A stretch of DNA of 44,064 nt from DSNY01 sp964539745 (lineage in GTDB: Bacteria > Pseudomonadota > Gammaproteobacteria > Burkholderiales > Burkholderiaceae_F). Both the position numbers and the translations under genes were made by a program. Positions within the stretch are counted from its first letter, which is position 1. Each line of letters starts with the position of its first letter. The notes below the pieces were generated by a model. It saw only the letters and a program-made list of their open reading frames with translations, searched no databases and had not been told where the DNA came from. The stretch spans positions 1 through 44,064 of the forward strand of contig CAZIJU010000024.1 of the NCBI GenBank assembly GCA_964539745.1, written 5' to 3'. Shown in pieces: positions 1 to 13,091 of this stretch.

Positions 1-327
1 ATCGAGATCGACCAGGCGCGGCTGCTGGTGCTGCGCGCCGCGTGGCTGATGGACAGGCAGGGCAACGCCGCCGCACGCGTCGACGTTTCCGCGATCAAGG
101 TCGTCGCGGCACGGCTGCAGACGCGCGTCGTCGACCGCGCGATGCAGATCTTCGGCGCGATGGGTCTCACCCCCGACGTGCCGCTGGCGTATCTGTGGAC
201 CTGGGGCCGCGCGCTGCGCTTCATCGACGGCCCCGACGAGGTCCATCTGCGCACCGTCGCGCGTGCGGAGCTGGCCAAAGCGAAGGCGAACCGCGGGTCG
301 ACGGCGCCGTACTACCGCGTCTGCTGA
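1..327 (+). CDS. Acyl-CoA dehydrogenase, C-terminal fragment
   Basis: The reading frame is open from the first base, so the gene starts outside the window and only about 108 C-terminal residues are seen. The fragment has the all-alpha C-terminal domain of acyl-CoA dehydrogenases: AMQIFGAMGLTPDVPLA followed by the family's closing signature FIDGPDEVHLRTVAR. The enzyme is FAD-dependent and introduces the alpha-beta double bond into an acyl-CoA, passing electrons to ETF. An acyl-CoA ligase starts 15 bases downstream and an enoyl-CoA hydratase/isomerase follows, which is the order expected for activation and beta-oxidation of a carboxylic acid. The catalytic base and the FAD-binding N-terminal part lie outside the window, so the substrate class cannot be judged. 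Confidence 0.9.
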   Translation: MEIDQARLLVLRAAWLMDRQGNAAARVDVSAIKVVAARLQTRVVDRAMQIFGAMGLTPDVPLAYLWTWGRALRFIDGPDEVHLRTVARAELAKAKANRGSTAPYYRVC

Positions 328-342
328 GGGCGGCTGGGCGAA

Positions 343-1953
343 ATGCCTTCGTGGAGGGACGAGTCACCGCCGATGCGCGTCGAGGCGCATTTCGGCGACC
401 GCGTCGTTCGCTGCTTTGCCGAGCGGCCGCGCGACGTCAACATGCTGTTCGCCGACGCGGTCGCGCGCAACGGCGGCGGCGAGGCGTTGATCGACGGCGC
501 CGATCGGCTTGCGTGGCGCACGCTCGAAGACATCGTGGCCCGCACCGCTGCGGGGCTCGCGCGGCGCGGCGTCGGGCGCGGCGACCGGGTCGCGCTGCTG
601 CTCGGCAACCGCAAGGAATTCGTGATCGCGTGGCTGGCGGCTGCGCGGCTCGGCGCGATCGTCGTGCCGCTGTCGATCCGCGCGCAGGCGCCCGAGCTCG
701 CCTACATGCTCGCGCAGTGCGAAGCCTCGGCCATCGTCCACGAGGTGGCGCTGGCCGACCGGCTGCCTGCACCGACGCAGGCGCCCGCGCTGCGCGTGCG
801 GCTTGCGGTTGGCGCGTGCGAAGGCTGCGAGCCCTTCGCCGCGCTGGCCGGCGCCGATCGCTTCGATGCGCCGGTCGCGTGCGACGAGGAGGACACCGCG
901 GCGATTCTGTACACGTCCGGCACCACGGGCCGCCCGAAAGGCGCGATGCTGACCCACCTCGGCATCGTGCATTCGGCTTTGCACTACGCATCGACGATGC
1001 GTCTGACCGAGCGCGATCGCTCGATCGCCGCGGTGCCGCTGTCGCACGTCACGGGCGTCGTTGCGCTCGTCGCGACGATGCTGCGCTGCGCCGGCACGCT
1101 GATCCTTCTGCGCGAGTTCAAGGCCGTGGACTTCATGGCGCTTGCCGCGCGCGAACGGATGACGCACACGGTGCTCGTCCCGGCGATGGTCAACCTGTGC
1201 CTGCTCGCGCCGGAGTTCGACCGCTTCGACCTGTCCGCCTGGCGTATCGGCGGCTACGGCGGCGCGCCGATGCCGCCGGCGACGATCGAGCGCTGCGCGC
1301 GCAAGCTGCCGCAGCTCGAACTGATGAACCTGTACGGCGCCACCGAAACGACCTCGCCGGCGACGATCATGCCGGCGCGGTTCACCGAGACCCACGCGGA
1401 CAGCGTGGGCCTGCCCGTCGCCTGCGGCGATATCGTCGTGATGGACGACGCCGGGCGCGAGGTCGCGCCGGGCGAAACGGGCGAACTCTGGATTGGCGGG
1501 CCGATGGTCGTGCGCGGCTACTGGAACGATCCGCAGGCGACCGCGCGCGAGTTCACCGCCGGCTACTGGCATTCGGGCGATCTCGGCTCGATCGACGCCG
1601 AAGGCTTCGTCCGCGTGTTCGACCGCAAGAAGGACCTGATCAACCGCGGCGGCTACAAGATCTATTCGGCCGAGGTCGAGAGCGTGCTGATCGCGCATCC
1701 GGCCGTCGTCGAAGCGGCAGTCGTCGCCAAACCGTGCCCCGTGCTCGGCGAACGCGTGCACGCGTTCGTCTGCCTGCGCGCCGAAGTGACCGCCGACGAA
1801 TTGCGCGCGCACTGCGCAAGCCAGCTTTCCGACTACAAGGTGCCCGAGACCTTCACGCTCGGCCGCGATCCGCTGCCGCGCAACGCCAACGGCAAGCTGC
1901 TCAAGCGCCTGCTACGCGACCAAGTGGCGACCGGCGTAACCTCCGCTTCATGA
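343..1953 (+). CDS. AMP-dependent acyl-CoA synthetase/ligase
   Basis: A 536-residue adenylate-forming enzyme of the fatty-acid/carnitine-CoA ligase type, which activates a carboxylic acid to its acyl-CoA with ATP. The P-loop YTSGTTGRPKGA is at residues 190-201, the A5-type motif NLYGATETT lies near residue 330, and the hinge region HSGDL...FDRKKDLINRGGYKIY runs to about residue 441. The C-terminal catalytic lysine is K518 in NANGKLLK. Length is normal for the family. An internal ATG at 373 is an alternative start, as the first ten residues are not typical. The gene lies 15 bases after the acyl-CoA dehydrogenase, and its stop overlaps the next start (ATGA at 1950-1953), so it is translationally coupled to the hydratase. 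The substrate is unknown. Confidence 0.92.
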   Translation: MPSWRDESPPMRVEAHFGDRVVRCFAERPRDVNMLFADAVARNGGGEALIDGADRLAWRTLEDIVARTAAGLARRGVGRGDRVALLLGNRKEFVIAWLAAARLGAIVVPLSIRAQAPELAYMLAQCEASAIVHEVALADRLPAPTQAPALRVRLAVGACEGCEPFAALAGADRFDAPVACDEEDTAAILYTSGTTGRPKGAMLTHLGIVHSALHYASTMRLTERDRSIAAVPLSHVTGVVALVATMLRCAGTLILLREFKAVDFMALAARERMTHTVLVPAMVNLCLLAPEFDRFDLSAWRIGGYGGAPMPPATIERCARKLPQLELMNLYGATETTSPATIMPARFTETHADSVGLPVACGDIVVMDDAGREVAPGETGELWIGGPMVVRGYWNDPQATAREFTAGYWHSGDLGSIDAEGFVRVFDRKKDLINRGGYKIYSAEVESVLIAHPAVVEAAVVAKPCPVLGERVHAFVCLRAEVTADELRAHCASQLSDYKVPETFTLGRDPLPRNANGKLLKRLLRDQVATGVTSAS

Positions 1954-2735
1954 GCGAAGAATCCTCCCCGCTGATCGTCAGCCGCGAAGGCGGCATCGCC
2001 TGGCTCCGCTTCAACCGCCCGCAGGTGCTCAACGCGCTCGACCGGGCGACCGCGGGCGCGTTTCTCGACGTCTGCCGCTCGCTCGCCGCAGACCGTTCGG
2101 TGCGCGTGCTCGTGCTGAGCGGCGAGGGGCGCGCGTTCATGGCGGGTGGCGATCTCGCGGAGTTGAAGGCCGATCCGATGGGCGCGGCCGAAGCGCTGAT
2201 CGGCCCGATGCACGAAGCGCTACCGCTGCTGGCGGCGATGCGTGCGCCGGTCGTCGCCAGCCTGCACGGTGCTGTCGCCGGCGCGGGGCTGAGCCTCGCG
2301 ATGGCCTGCGACTTCGCGCTGGCCGCCGAAGGAACCAGGTTTACGCTGGCGTACGTCAACATCGGCGCAAGTTGCGACGTGTCGGCATCGTGGTCGCTGC
2401 CGCGGCTGGTCGGGCTGCGACGCGCGCTGGAGATCGCGTTGCTCGGCGACGTGTTCGACGCGGCCGAAGCGCAGCGGCTCGGCCTGGTCAACCGCGTCGT
2501 GCCGGCGGCCGAGCTGCAGGCGCAGACGCTGGCGCTCGCGAAGCGGCTCGCCGAAGGCCCGGCCGAGTCGATCGCGCAGATGAAACGGCTGCTGCGCACC
2601 TCGTTCGAGCGCGACCTGCGCGGCCAGCTCGACGCCGAACGCGCGGCTTTTCTCGCCTGCGCCGCGACGGCCGATTTCGCCGAAGGTGTGGACGCGTTCA
2701 TCGCGAAGCGCAAGCCGCGGTTCGGCGGCGGATGA
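1950..2735 (+). CDS. Enoyl-CoA hydratase/isomerase family protein
   Basis: A 261-residue crotonase-fold protein. The oxyanion-hole segments are visible (GRAFMAGGDLAEL, then HGAVAGAGLSLAMACDFALA). At the position of the first catalytic glutamate of classical hydratases this protein reads LAYVNIGASCD, so that glutamate is absent. The acidic residue D143 instead lines up with the catalytic aspartate of PaaG-type isomerases (compare the following WSLPRLVG). By family knowledge this points to an enoyl-CoA isomerase or an atypical hydratase rather than a standard 2-enoyl-CoA hydratase. The start ATG overlaps the ligase stop by four bases, so the true protein is only the last part of a much longer open frame. 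It is the third gene of the acyl-CoA operon. Confidence 0.9.
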   Translation: MSEESSPLIVSREGGIAWLRFNRPQVLNALDRATAGAFLDVCRSLAADRSVRVLVLSGEGRAFMAGGDLAELKADPMGAAEALIGPMHEALPLLAAMRAPVVASLHGAVAGAGLSLAMACDFALAAEGTRFTLAYVNIGASCDVSASWSLPRLVGLRRALEIALLGDVFDAAEAQRLGLVNRVVPAAELQAQTLALAKRLAEGPAESIAQMKRLLRTSFERDLRGQLDAERAAFLACAATADFAEGVDAFIAKRKPRFGGG

Positions 2736-2749
2736 TCTGGATTTGCCCC

Positions 2750-2781
2750 GAGGCACAGAGGTACGGAGGCACAGAGGAGGG
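2750..2781. repeat. Two-unit direct repeat, GAGGCACAGAG type
   Basis: Two 16-base units, each beginning GAGGCACAGAGG, stand in tandem at 2750-2765 and 2766-2781, just after the hydratase stop. Short GAGGCACAGAG repeats of this kind are common in intergenic regions of many bacterial genomes. The remaining 150 bases to the next gene show no coding potential. Confidence 0.6.
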
Positions 2782-2937
2782 TACCGAGGAGGCGATCGGC
2801 CATCCGCTCCATGTGGTTGCGTCCGTGCGGTCGGCGCCGTGTCGGCGCAGCGCATCGGCGGGCGCGCACGGGCAGTGAGCCGCCGAGGATCTCGTCTCCG
2901 TGCCGCCATGGTGAACGAGACGTTTGGAGGTGTGACG

Positions 2938-4062
2938 ATGAAAACCCGCGCTGCCGTGCTCGAGAAGATGGGCGTGCCGCCGCCCTACGCGCAGACGAAG
3001 CCGCTGGCGATCCAGGAGCTGGAGCTCGAGCCGCCCGGCATGGGCGAAGTGCTCGTGCGAATCCGCGCAGCCGGCCTGTGCCATTCGGATCTTTCGGTGA
3101 TCGACGGCAACCGGCCGCGGCCTACGCCGATGGCGCTCGGGCACGAGGCCGCCGGCGAGGTCGAGGCACTCGGTCCGGGCGTTTCCGATCTCGCGGTCGG
3201 CGATCACGTCGTGCTCGTCTTCGTGCCGAGCTGCGGCCACTGCCTGCCCTGTGCCGAGGGGCGCCCCGCGTTGTGCGAGCCGGCCGCGGCGGCTAACGGC
3301 GCAGGCACGCTGCTGTCCGGTGCGCGCAGGCTCAGCCGCAACGGCCAGCCGATCCACCATCACTTGGGATGCTCGGCGTTCGCGGAACGCGCGGTCGTAT
3401 CGCGCAACTCGGTCGTCAAGATCGACCCGACGCTGCCGTTCGAGGAGGCGGCGCTGTTCGGCTGCGCCGTGCTGACCGGTGTGGGCGCCGTCGTCAACAC
3501 CGCGAAGGTTCCCGCGGGTGCAACGGTCGCGGTCGTCGGGCTCGGTGGCGTCGGACTCGCCGCGCTGATCGGCGCGGTCGCGGCGGGCGCGTCGCGCGTT
3601 GTCGCAGTCGATCTGTCGCCGGAGAAGTTGCAGACCGCGCGCGCGCTCGGCGCGACCGACGTCTTCGAAGCGTCGGCATCCGACTGCGCCGATGCGGTGC
3701 GCGCCGCGACCGCGGGCGGTGTGGACTACGCGTTCGAGTTCGCCGGCGCGGTCAAGGCGATGGAACTCGCCTACAAGATCACGCGCCGCGGCGGCATGAC
3801 GGTGACCGGCGGGCTGCCGCCGCCCGCCGCCACGCTGCCGCTGCCGCTGGTGAACCTCGTCGCCGAGGAGCGCACGGTCAAGGGCAGCTACATCGGCACC
3901 TGTGTGCCGCTGCGCGATCTGCCGCGCTTCATCGCGCTGCACCGCCAGGGGCGGCTGCCGGTGCGCAAGCTGCTGTCCGGTACGCTCAAGCTCGAAGAGA
4001 TCAATGAGGGCTTCGACCGCCTGCGCGAAGGCCGCGCGATCCGGCAGGTCGTGCTGCTCTGA
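2938..4062 (+). CDS. Zinc-dependent alcohol dehydrogenase (MDR family)
   Basis: A 374-residue medium-chain dehydrogenase, probably NAD-dependent and acting on an alcohol/aldehyde pair. The catalytic zinc ligands are C48 in GLCHSD and the histidine of GHEAAGEV. The four structural zinc cysteines are C99, C102, C105 and C113 (SCGHCLPCAEGRPALC). The Rossmann motif GLGGVG is at 201-206. The pattern and length resemble class III-like/benzyl alcohol dehydrogenases. The start at 2938 is chosen because GGAGG lies seven bases upstream at 2926-2930; an in-frame GTG at 2932 and an ATG at 2908 are possible but less well placed. It lies 200 bases after the hydratase in the same direction and may oxidise an alcohol feeding the upstream ligase (inference). 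Confidence 0.92.
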   Translation: MKTRAAVLEKMGVPPPYAQTKPLAIQELELEPPGMGEVLVRIRAAGLCHSDLSVIDGNRPRPTPMALGHEAAGEVEALGPGVSDLAVGDHVVLVFVPSCGHCLPCAEGRPALCEPAAAANGAGTLLSGARRLSRNGQPIHHHLGCSAFAERAVVSRNSVVKIDPTLPFEEAALFGCAVLTGVGAVVNTAKVPAGATVAVVGLGGVGLAALIGAVAAGASRVVAVDLSPEKLQTARALGATDVFEASASDCADAVRAATAGGVDYAFEFAGAVKAMELAYKITRRGGMTVTGGLPPPAATLPLPLVNLVAEERTVKGSYIGTCVPLRDLPRFIALHRQGRLPVRKLLSGTLKLEEINEGFDRLREGRAIRQVVLL

Positions 4063-4067
4063 AAGGC

Positions 4068-5050
4068 AGGACTTAGGAGTCAGTGTTTATTGAGAGTGAC
4101 GCAATCTCGTGACACCGCGACCCCGCAAGTTCGCGTCGCCCGTGTGGACACCGGTTCCGTCATCCCGCGCAACGCGAGGGATCCTGGCGTTGCGAGCGGC
4201 AAGAATCCCCGCCCTGGGCTTGGAATGACTCCCCATGGTCATCCCGAGCGAACGCGAGGGATCTGCGCGCTGCGAGGCGCCGAGATTCCTCGCCTTCGGC
4301 TCGGAATGACAATGGGAGCGATGCGGCTCGCAATGACAATAGCGGCGTTGCGGCTCGGAACGACAGTGGGAGCTTTGCGGTGCGGAAAGACGCAGCCAAG
4401 CCGGGGTGCGACGCCGACTTGTAATCCCGATCGGACGCGAGGGATCTGCGCGCTGCGCGGTGCCGAGATTCCTCGCCTTTGGCTCGGAATGACAATGGGA
4501 GTGATGCGGCTCGGAATGACAATGGCGGCGTTGCGGCCCGAAACGACAGTGGGAGCTTTGCGGTGCGAAAAGACGCAGCCAAGCCCGGGGAGCGCTGACG
4601 CTGGCTTGTCATCCCGAGCGGACGCGAGGGATCTCGGCGTCGTGTGCGACGGAGATTCCTCGCCTGCGGCTCGGAATGACAATTGGACGTTGTGGCTTGG
4701 AATGACAATTCGGAGTTGCGGCTGGGAATGACAATTCGGAGCTACGGCTGGGAATGACGACAGCGGCGTTGCGGCTCGGAATGGCGAAGCCAGGCCGGGG
4801 GAATGACGCTGGCTTGTCATCCCGAGCGGACGCGAGGGATCTCGGCGTTGCGGGAGGCGGGGATTCCTCGCCTGCGGCTCGGAATGACAATCAGGGGTTG
4901 CGGCTCGGAATGACGAAGCGCGACGGATGCGAGCGCCATGAGGTCTGTCGTGTCGCGAAGATTCGTAATGCTCGATAGGATTCAGCCGTTCGTCGCCGAC
5001 GCCGGCACGGCGCGGTCAGCTAAATCCTGAATCCTCAATCCTGAATCCTT
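4068..5050 (+). repeat. Expanded fold-back repeat block, copy A with heptad borders
   Basis: This almost 1-kb stretch between the alcohol dehydrogenase and pncB holds no gene. Its core, 4089-4976, is the longest copy of a repeat family also present at 16923, 25047 and 31087. The left end reads GACGCAATCTCGTGACACCG and the right end is an imperfect inverted copy of it (TCGCGAAGATTCGTAATGCT). In between, modules of the types CATCCCGAGCGGACGCGAGG and CCTCGCCTGCGGCTCGGAAT repeat. The mark GCGAGGGATC recurs with its GGG at 4178, 4258, 4441, 4628 and 4836, so the longer units are 183 to 208 bases. Outside the core, two degenerate heptads (AGGACTT, AGGAGTC) stand at 4068-4081 and four heptads of type AATCCTG at 5023-5050. 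Open frames here are artefacts of the repeat. Confidence 0.85.
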
Positions 5051-5062
5051 GTTGTCGACCGC

Positions 5063-6259
5063 ATGATCATCACCAGCCTCCTCGACACCGACCTGTACAA
5101 GTTCACGATGATGCAGGTCGTGCTGCATTACTTTCCGGGCGCGCAGGTCGAGTACCGATTCAACTGCCGCAACAAGGGTGTGGATCTCGCGCCCTACATC
5201 GAAGAGATCCGCGAGGAGATCGCGTGGCTGTGCACGCTGCGCTTCCGCGAGCGCGAGCTGGACTACCTGCGCGCGATGCGTTTCATCAAGAGCGACTTCG
5301 TCGACTTCCTCGGGCTGTTTCAGCTCAACACCAAGTACATCACGGTCGAGCGCAACGACCGGGAAAACGGCGGCATCGAGATCGTGATCCGCGGGCCGTG
5401 GCTGCACACGATCCTGTTCGAAATCCCGGTGCTCGCGATCGTCAACGAGATCTACTTCCACAACACGCAGCCGATCCCGGACTATGCCGAAGGCCGCAGG
5501 CGGCTGCGCGAGAAGATCGCGCTGGTGCGCGACGACCCGCAGATGGAAGGCGTGCGCATCGCCGACTACGGCACGCGCAGGCGCTTTTCGCGGTTGTGGC
5601 ACGAGGAGGTGCTGCTGACGCTGAAGGAGGAACTGCACGAAAAGCTCGCCGGAACGAGCAACGTGATGTTCGCGATGAAACACGGGCTGACGCCGCTGGG
5701 CACGATGGCGCACGAATACCTGCAGGCGTGCCAGGCGCTCGGGCCGCGGCTGCGCGACTCGCAGACCTTCGGCTTCGAGACGTGGGCGCGCGAGTATCGC
5801 GGTGACCTCGGCATCGCGCTGAGCGACGTCTACGGCATCGACGCGTTCCTGCGCGACTTCGACATGTACTTCTGCAAGCTGTTCGACGGCGCGCGCCACG
5901 ATTCGGGCGATCCGGTCGTGTGGGGCGAGCGGCTGATCGCCCACTACGAAAAGAACCGCGTCGATCCGAGGACGAAGACGCTGGTGTTTTCCGACGCGCT
6001 CACTTTCCCGAAGATCGTCGAGCTGTACAAGCGCTTCAAGGACCGCGCGCGCGTGGCTTTCGGCATCGGCACCAATCTGACCAACGATCTCGGCTACACA
6101 CCGCTGCAGATCGTGATCAAAATGGTCCGCTGCAACGGCCAGCCGGTCGCCAAGCTGACCGATTCGCCGGAGAAGAACCTGTGCGACGACGAGGCGTATC
6201 TCGCCTACCTGCGCCAGGTCTTTCAGATCAGGAAACCGGAACCCGCGACCGCGCGATGA
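5063..6259 (+). CDS. pncB: Nicotinate phosphoribosyltransferase
   Basis: A 398-residue enzyme, essentially the length of E. coli PncB. It joins nicotinate to PRPP, with ATP hydrolysis, to give nicotinate mononucleotide in the NAD salvage (Preiss-Handler) pathway in the cytoplasm. The family start SLLDTDLYKFTMMQ is at residues 4-17. The conserved MKHGLTPLGTMAHEYLQA segment carries the region of the phosphorylatable histidine, and the loop ARHDSGDPVVWGE binds phosphoribosyl substrate. GIGTNLTNDLG and VAKLTDSPEKN near the end are also typical. The start ATG lies only 12 bases after the heptad repeats of the preceding block, so that repeat forms most of its upstream region; no good Shine-Dalgarno sequence is seen. 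It appears to be a single-gene unit. Confidence 0.97.
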   Translation: MIITSLLDTDLYKFTMMQVVLHYFPGAQVEYRFNCRNKGVDLAPYIEEIREEIAWLCTLRFRERELDYLRAMRFIKSDFVDFLGLFQLNTKYITVERNDRENGGIEIVIRGPWLHTILFEIPVLAIVNEIYFHNTQPIPDYAEGRRRLREKIALVRDDPQMEGVRIADYGTRRRFSRLWHEEVLLTLKEELHEKLAGTSNVMFAMKHGLTPLGTMAHEYLQACQALGPRLRDSQTFGFETWAREYRGDLGIALSDVYGIDAFLRDFDMYFCKLFDGARHDSGDPVVWGERLIAHYEKNRVDPRTKTLVFSDALTFPKIVELYKRFKDRARVAFGIGTNLTNDLGYTPLQIVIKMVRCNGQPVAKLTDSPEKNLCDDEAYLAYLRQVFQIRKPEPATAR

Positions 6260-6398
6260 AGCCGGCCCGCATCGCGCGCCTGCAGCGGGTTCGTTCGGCG
6301 CCTCTGCGCCGGCAAACCCGCGTCGCGCGGGCCAAGGCCTGCGCGGCCGCGTGCGCCTGCGCGCACGCGCGGCGCGCATCGCGCAGCCGGGCGGCGAA

Positions 6399-10835
<4,437 letters not shown>

Positions 10836-11235
10836 GGGCGCGAGGTCATCGACATCGCCAGGGAACCCAACCGCTTGGACGGGCGCCTTATCTTGCCGCT
10901 CAATCCCGCAAGCGTGTTCCGAGAGCCGGTCGGCGGATGTGACTCGTGGGGCCGCCGCGGAGGAGAACATTCAACCTGTCGACGGGTGTCGGGCATCACA
11001 AACAGGGCCTCCGCGGCCGTCTGCTCCGGCCGTCTGCTGCGACATGGCGCCCGGCACACCCGCGTGACGGCGGCATCCCGTGTCTGCGGCCGCCGCCGGA
11101 ATACGCCCGGACACCCGACTGTTGACCTGCCGCGAGCCCGATTCGCGCGCTGACCCTTGAGCCGGTGGCGTCGGGCCGTACATGCCGTGCTCGACGCGGC
11201 CTGTCCTCGATCACGAACGGTTCGGGAGGAAGTCG
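10836..11235. other. Intergenic region without a recognisable gene
   Basis: Four hundred bases between the helicase and the CHRD gene. No open frame with family-like sequence or a ribosome binding site is seen on either strand. A TTGACC hexamer at about 11131 could be a -35 element for the CHRD gene, but no convincing -10 follows at the right spacing. A strong GGGAGGA stands at 11224-11230 just before that gene's start. Confidence 0.5.
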
Positions 11236-11766
11236 ATGCTCACCAAACGCAACACGCTTGCGCTCGCGGCGGTCGCCGCCGGCGCAATGTCGATCGCGGC
11301 GCCCGCGTACGCCGAAACGGTGCACGCGAAGCTCGAAGGGTTTCAGGAAGTGCCTGCGGTATCAAGCCCCGGCAGGGGCGACTTTCGCGCCAGGATCGAA
11401 CGCGACGGCAGCATGATCGCGTACGAGCTGAACTACGAAGGGCTGCAGGGTAAGCCGTTCATGTCGCACATCCATGTCGGCCAGCACGGCGTCAACGGCG
11501 GCATCAGCGTCTGGCTGTGCGGGAATCCGGAGGACGGACCGCCCGCGCCGCCCGCAGGCACCCCGCGCTGCCCGGTGCCGGGCGGCAGCGTCAGCGGCGT
11601 GCTGACCGCCTCTTCGGTCGTCGGACCGGCGGGACAACTGATCGCCGCAGGCGAACTCGCGGAGCTGATCGCCGCGATCCGCGCCGGCGTCACCTACGTC
11701 AACGTGCACACGACGGCGGCTTCCGGCGGCGTGCCAGCCGGCGAGATCCGCGGGCAAGTCAAGTAA
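11236..11766 (+). CDS. Secreted CHRD domain protein
   Basis: A 176-residue exported protein. Residues 1-26 form a clear Sec signal peptide ending APAYA before ETVHAKL. The mature part is one CHRD (chordin-like) domain of about 145 residues: the opening LEGFQEVPAVSSPGRGDF, then SHIHVGQHGVNGGISVWLC, and the closing YVNVHTTAASGGVPAGEIRG are all family hallmarks. CHRD proteins are periplasmic or extracellular and mostly of unknown function; the bacterial forms have no established enzymatic activity. Two cysteines (in VWLCGNPEDG and PRCPVPGG) could form a disulfide. The start at 11236 is fixed by GGGAGGA six bases upstream and by the signal peptide; the frame is open 54 bases further upstream but that part is not signal-like. 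It is monocistronic, followed by a terminator. Confidence 0.9.
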   Translation: MLTKRNTLALAAVAAGAMSIAAPAYAETVHAKLEGFQEVPAVSSPGRGDFRARIERDGSMIAYELNYEGLQGKPFMSHIHVGQHGVNGGISVWLCGNPEDGPPAPPAGTPRCPVPGGSVSGVLTASSVVGPAGQLIAAGELAELIAAIRAGVTYVNVHTTAASGGVPAGEIRGQVK

Positions 11767-11792
11767 CGGTCGAAGGGGCGCTTTGCCGATCC

Positions 11793-11820
11793 GAGGCGGC
11801 CTTGCGCCGCCTCGCTTTTC
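11793..11820 (+). terminator. Rho-independent terminator after the CHRD gene
   Basis: A perfect 8-base stem GAGGCGGC (11793-11800) and GCCGCCTC (11806-11813) with the loop CTTGC, followed by GCTTTTC. It lies 26 bases after the CHRD stop and before the promoter region of the aminotransferase. Confidence 0.75.
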
Positions 11821-11848
11821 TCCGGGCGGAGGTTTGCAGCGCGGCCGC

Positions 11849-11854
11849 TAGAAT
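11849..11854 (+). promoter_or_regulatory. Candidate -10 element for the aminotransferase
   Basis: TAGAAT, followed by CG, stands 25 bases before the aminotransferase start. The same TAGAATCG context precedes the fatty acyl-CoA reductase gene at 34392. No clear -35 hexamer is seen at the usual distance, so this rests on the -10 match and its position only. Confidence 0.35.
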
Positions 11855-11878
11855 CGCGCGTCCACGCAGGCAACCCAC

Positions 11879-13081
11879 ATGCCCGAACTGTCCAGACGCG
11901 CCACCGCGCTCGGCACCGAAAACGCCTTCGTCGTGCTGGCCGAAGTCAATCGGCTGATCCGCGCCGGCCGCGACGTCGTTTCGTTCTGCATCGGCCAGCC
12001 GGACTTCCCGACGCCGGCCCATATCCAGGACGCCGCGATCGAAGCGATCCGCGCTGGCCGGCACGGCTACACGCCGTCGGCCGGCATCGACGAGCTGCGC
12101 GCCGCGGCGGCAGCGTCGATGGCGAAGCTGCGCGGCATCGCGATCGCGCCCGAAGACGTCGTCGTCGGCGCGGGTGCCAAGCCCTTCATCGCGTATGCGA
12201 TCGCGTCGACGACCGACTACGGCGCGGGCGACGAGGTGATCTTTCCGGTCCCGGGTTTTCCAATCTACGAGTCGCAGATTCGCGCCAACGGCGCGGTACC
12301 GGTGGCGCTGCCGCTGCGCGAGTCGCGCGCGTTCGCGTTCGACCCGGAAGAACTCGCGTCGCGCATCACGCCGCGGACGAAGCTGCTGATCCTTAACTCG
12401 CCGCAGAACCCGACCGGCGGGCTGCTCGCGCGGCGCGACCTCGAGGCGATCGCCGCGGTGCTTGCGAAGCACCCGCAGGTGTGGGTCTACGCCGACGAGA
12501 TCTACTCGAAGCTCGTCTACGACGGCGAGTTCGTTTCGATCGCGAGCCTGCCCGGGATGCAGGAGCGCACAATCATCTCGGACGGCGCGTCGAAGACCTA
12601 CGCGATGACGGGCTGGCGCATCGGCTTCACCGCCAACCGCGCGCTCGCGCCGGTGTTCACGCGCTGGATCACCAACACCGAGAGCTGCGCGAGCCAGATC
12701 AGCCAGTGGGCCGCGGTTGCCGCGCTGACCGGTCCGCAGGACGAAGCGGAAAAGATGCGCGCGCGCTTCCGCGCGCGGCGCGATCTGATCGTGCGGCTGC
12801 TGAACGACGTGCCGGGCTTTCGCTGTGCCTCGCCGGGCGGCGCGTTCTACGCGTGGCCGAACGTGACCGAAGCCTGCGCGCGGATCGGCGCGCAGGACTC
12901 GGAGGAACTGCGCAAGCGTCTGCTGCATGAAGCGGGCGTGGCGGTGCTCGCGGACATCCACTTCGGTCCGCGCATCGAAGGCGAGGGGCAGCACATCCGG
13001 TTTTCCTACGCGGCGAGCGAAGCGGCGATCGAAGCGGGTGTCGCGCGCATCGCCGATTTCGTCCGCAGGGCGACCCGTTGA
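11879..13081 (+). CDS. Class I/II pyridoxal phosphate aminotransferase
   Basis: A 400-residue fold-type I aminotransferase of the aspartate/alanine aminotransferase group. The N-terminal FCIGQPDFPTPAHI, the mid-protein NSPQNPTGG (cofactor-contacting asparagine), the aspartate in YADEIYSKLVYDG and the Schiff-base lysine in SDGASKTYAMTGWRIGF are all present. The substrate-carboxylate arginine region (HIRFSYAAS) is near the end. It transfers an amino group between an amino acid and a 2-oxo acid in the cytoplasm; the exact substrate cannot be read from sequence. The LutC-like gene starts ten bases after its stop, and the antiporter and hydroxyacid dehydrogenase follow in the same direction, so it may head an operon. 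Confidence 0.93.
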   Translation: MPELSRRATALGTENAFVVLAEVNRLIRAGRDVVSFCIGQPDFPTPAHIQDAAIEAIRAGRHGYTPSAGIDELRAAAAASMAKLRGIAIAPEDVVVGAGAKPFIAYAIASTTDYGAGDEVIFPVPGFPIYESQIRANGAVPVALPLRESRAFAFDPEELASRITPRTKLLILNSPQNPTGGLLARRDLEAIAAVLAKHPQVWVYADEIYSKLVYDGEFVSIASLPGMQERTIISDGASKTYAMTGWRIGFTANRALAPVFTRWITNTESCASQISQWAAVAALTGPQDEAEKMRARFRARRDLIVRLLNDVPGFRCASPGGAFYAWPNVTEACARIGAQDSEELRKRLLHEAGVAVLADIHFGPRIEGEGQHIRFSYAASEAAIEAGVARIADFVRRATR

Positions 13082-13091
13082 GCGCGAACCC

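Noticed and set aside
364..1812. Open frame of 482 codons antisense to the acyl-CoA ligase
   Set aside because: Composition-driven shadow; the ligase on the other strand has all its motifs.
4090..4978. Several open frames in the repeat block between the alcohol dehydrogenase and pncB
   Set aside because: They are translations of the repeat itself (recurring SFRAEGEESR-like and RLGMTM-like strings), found in both strands and several frames.
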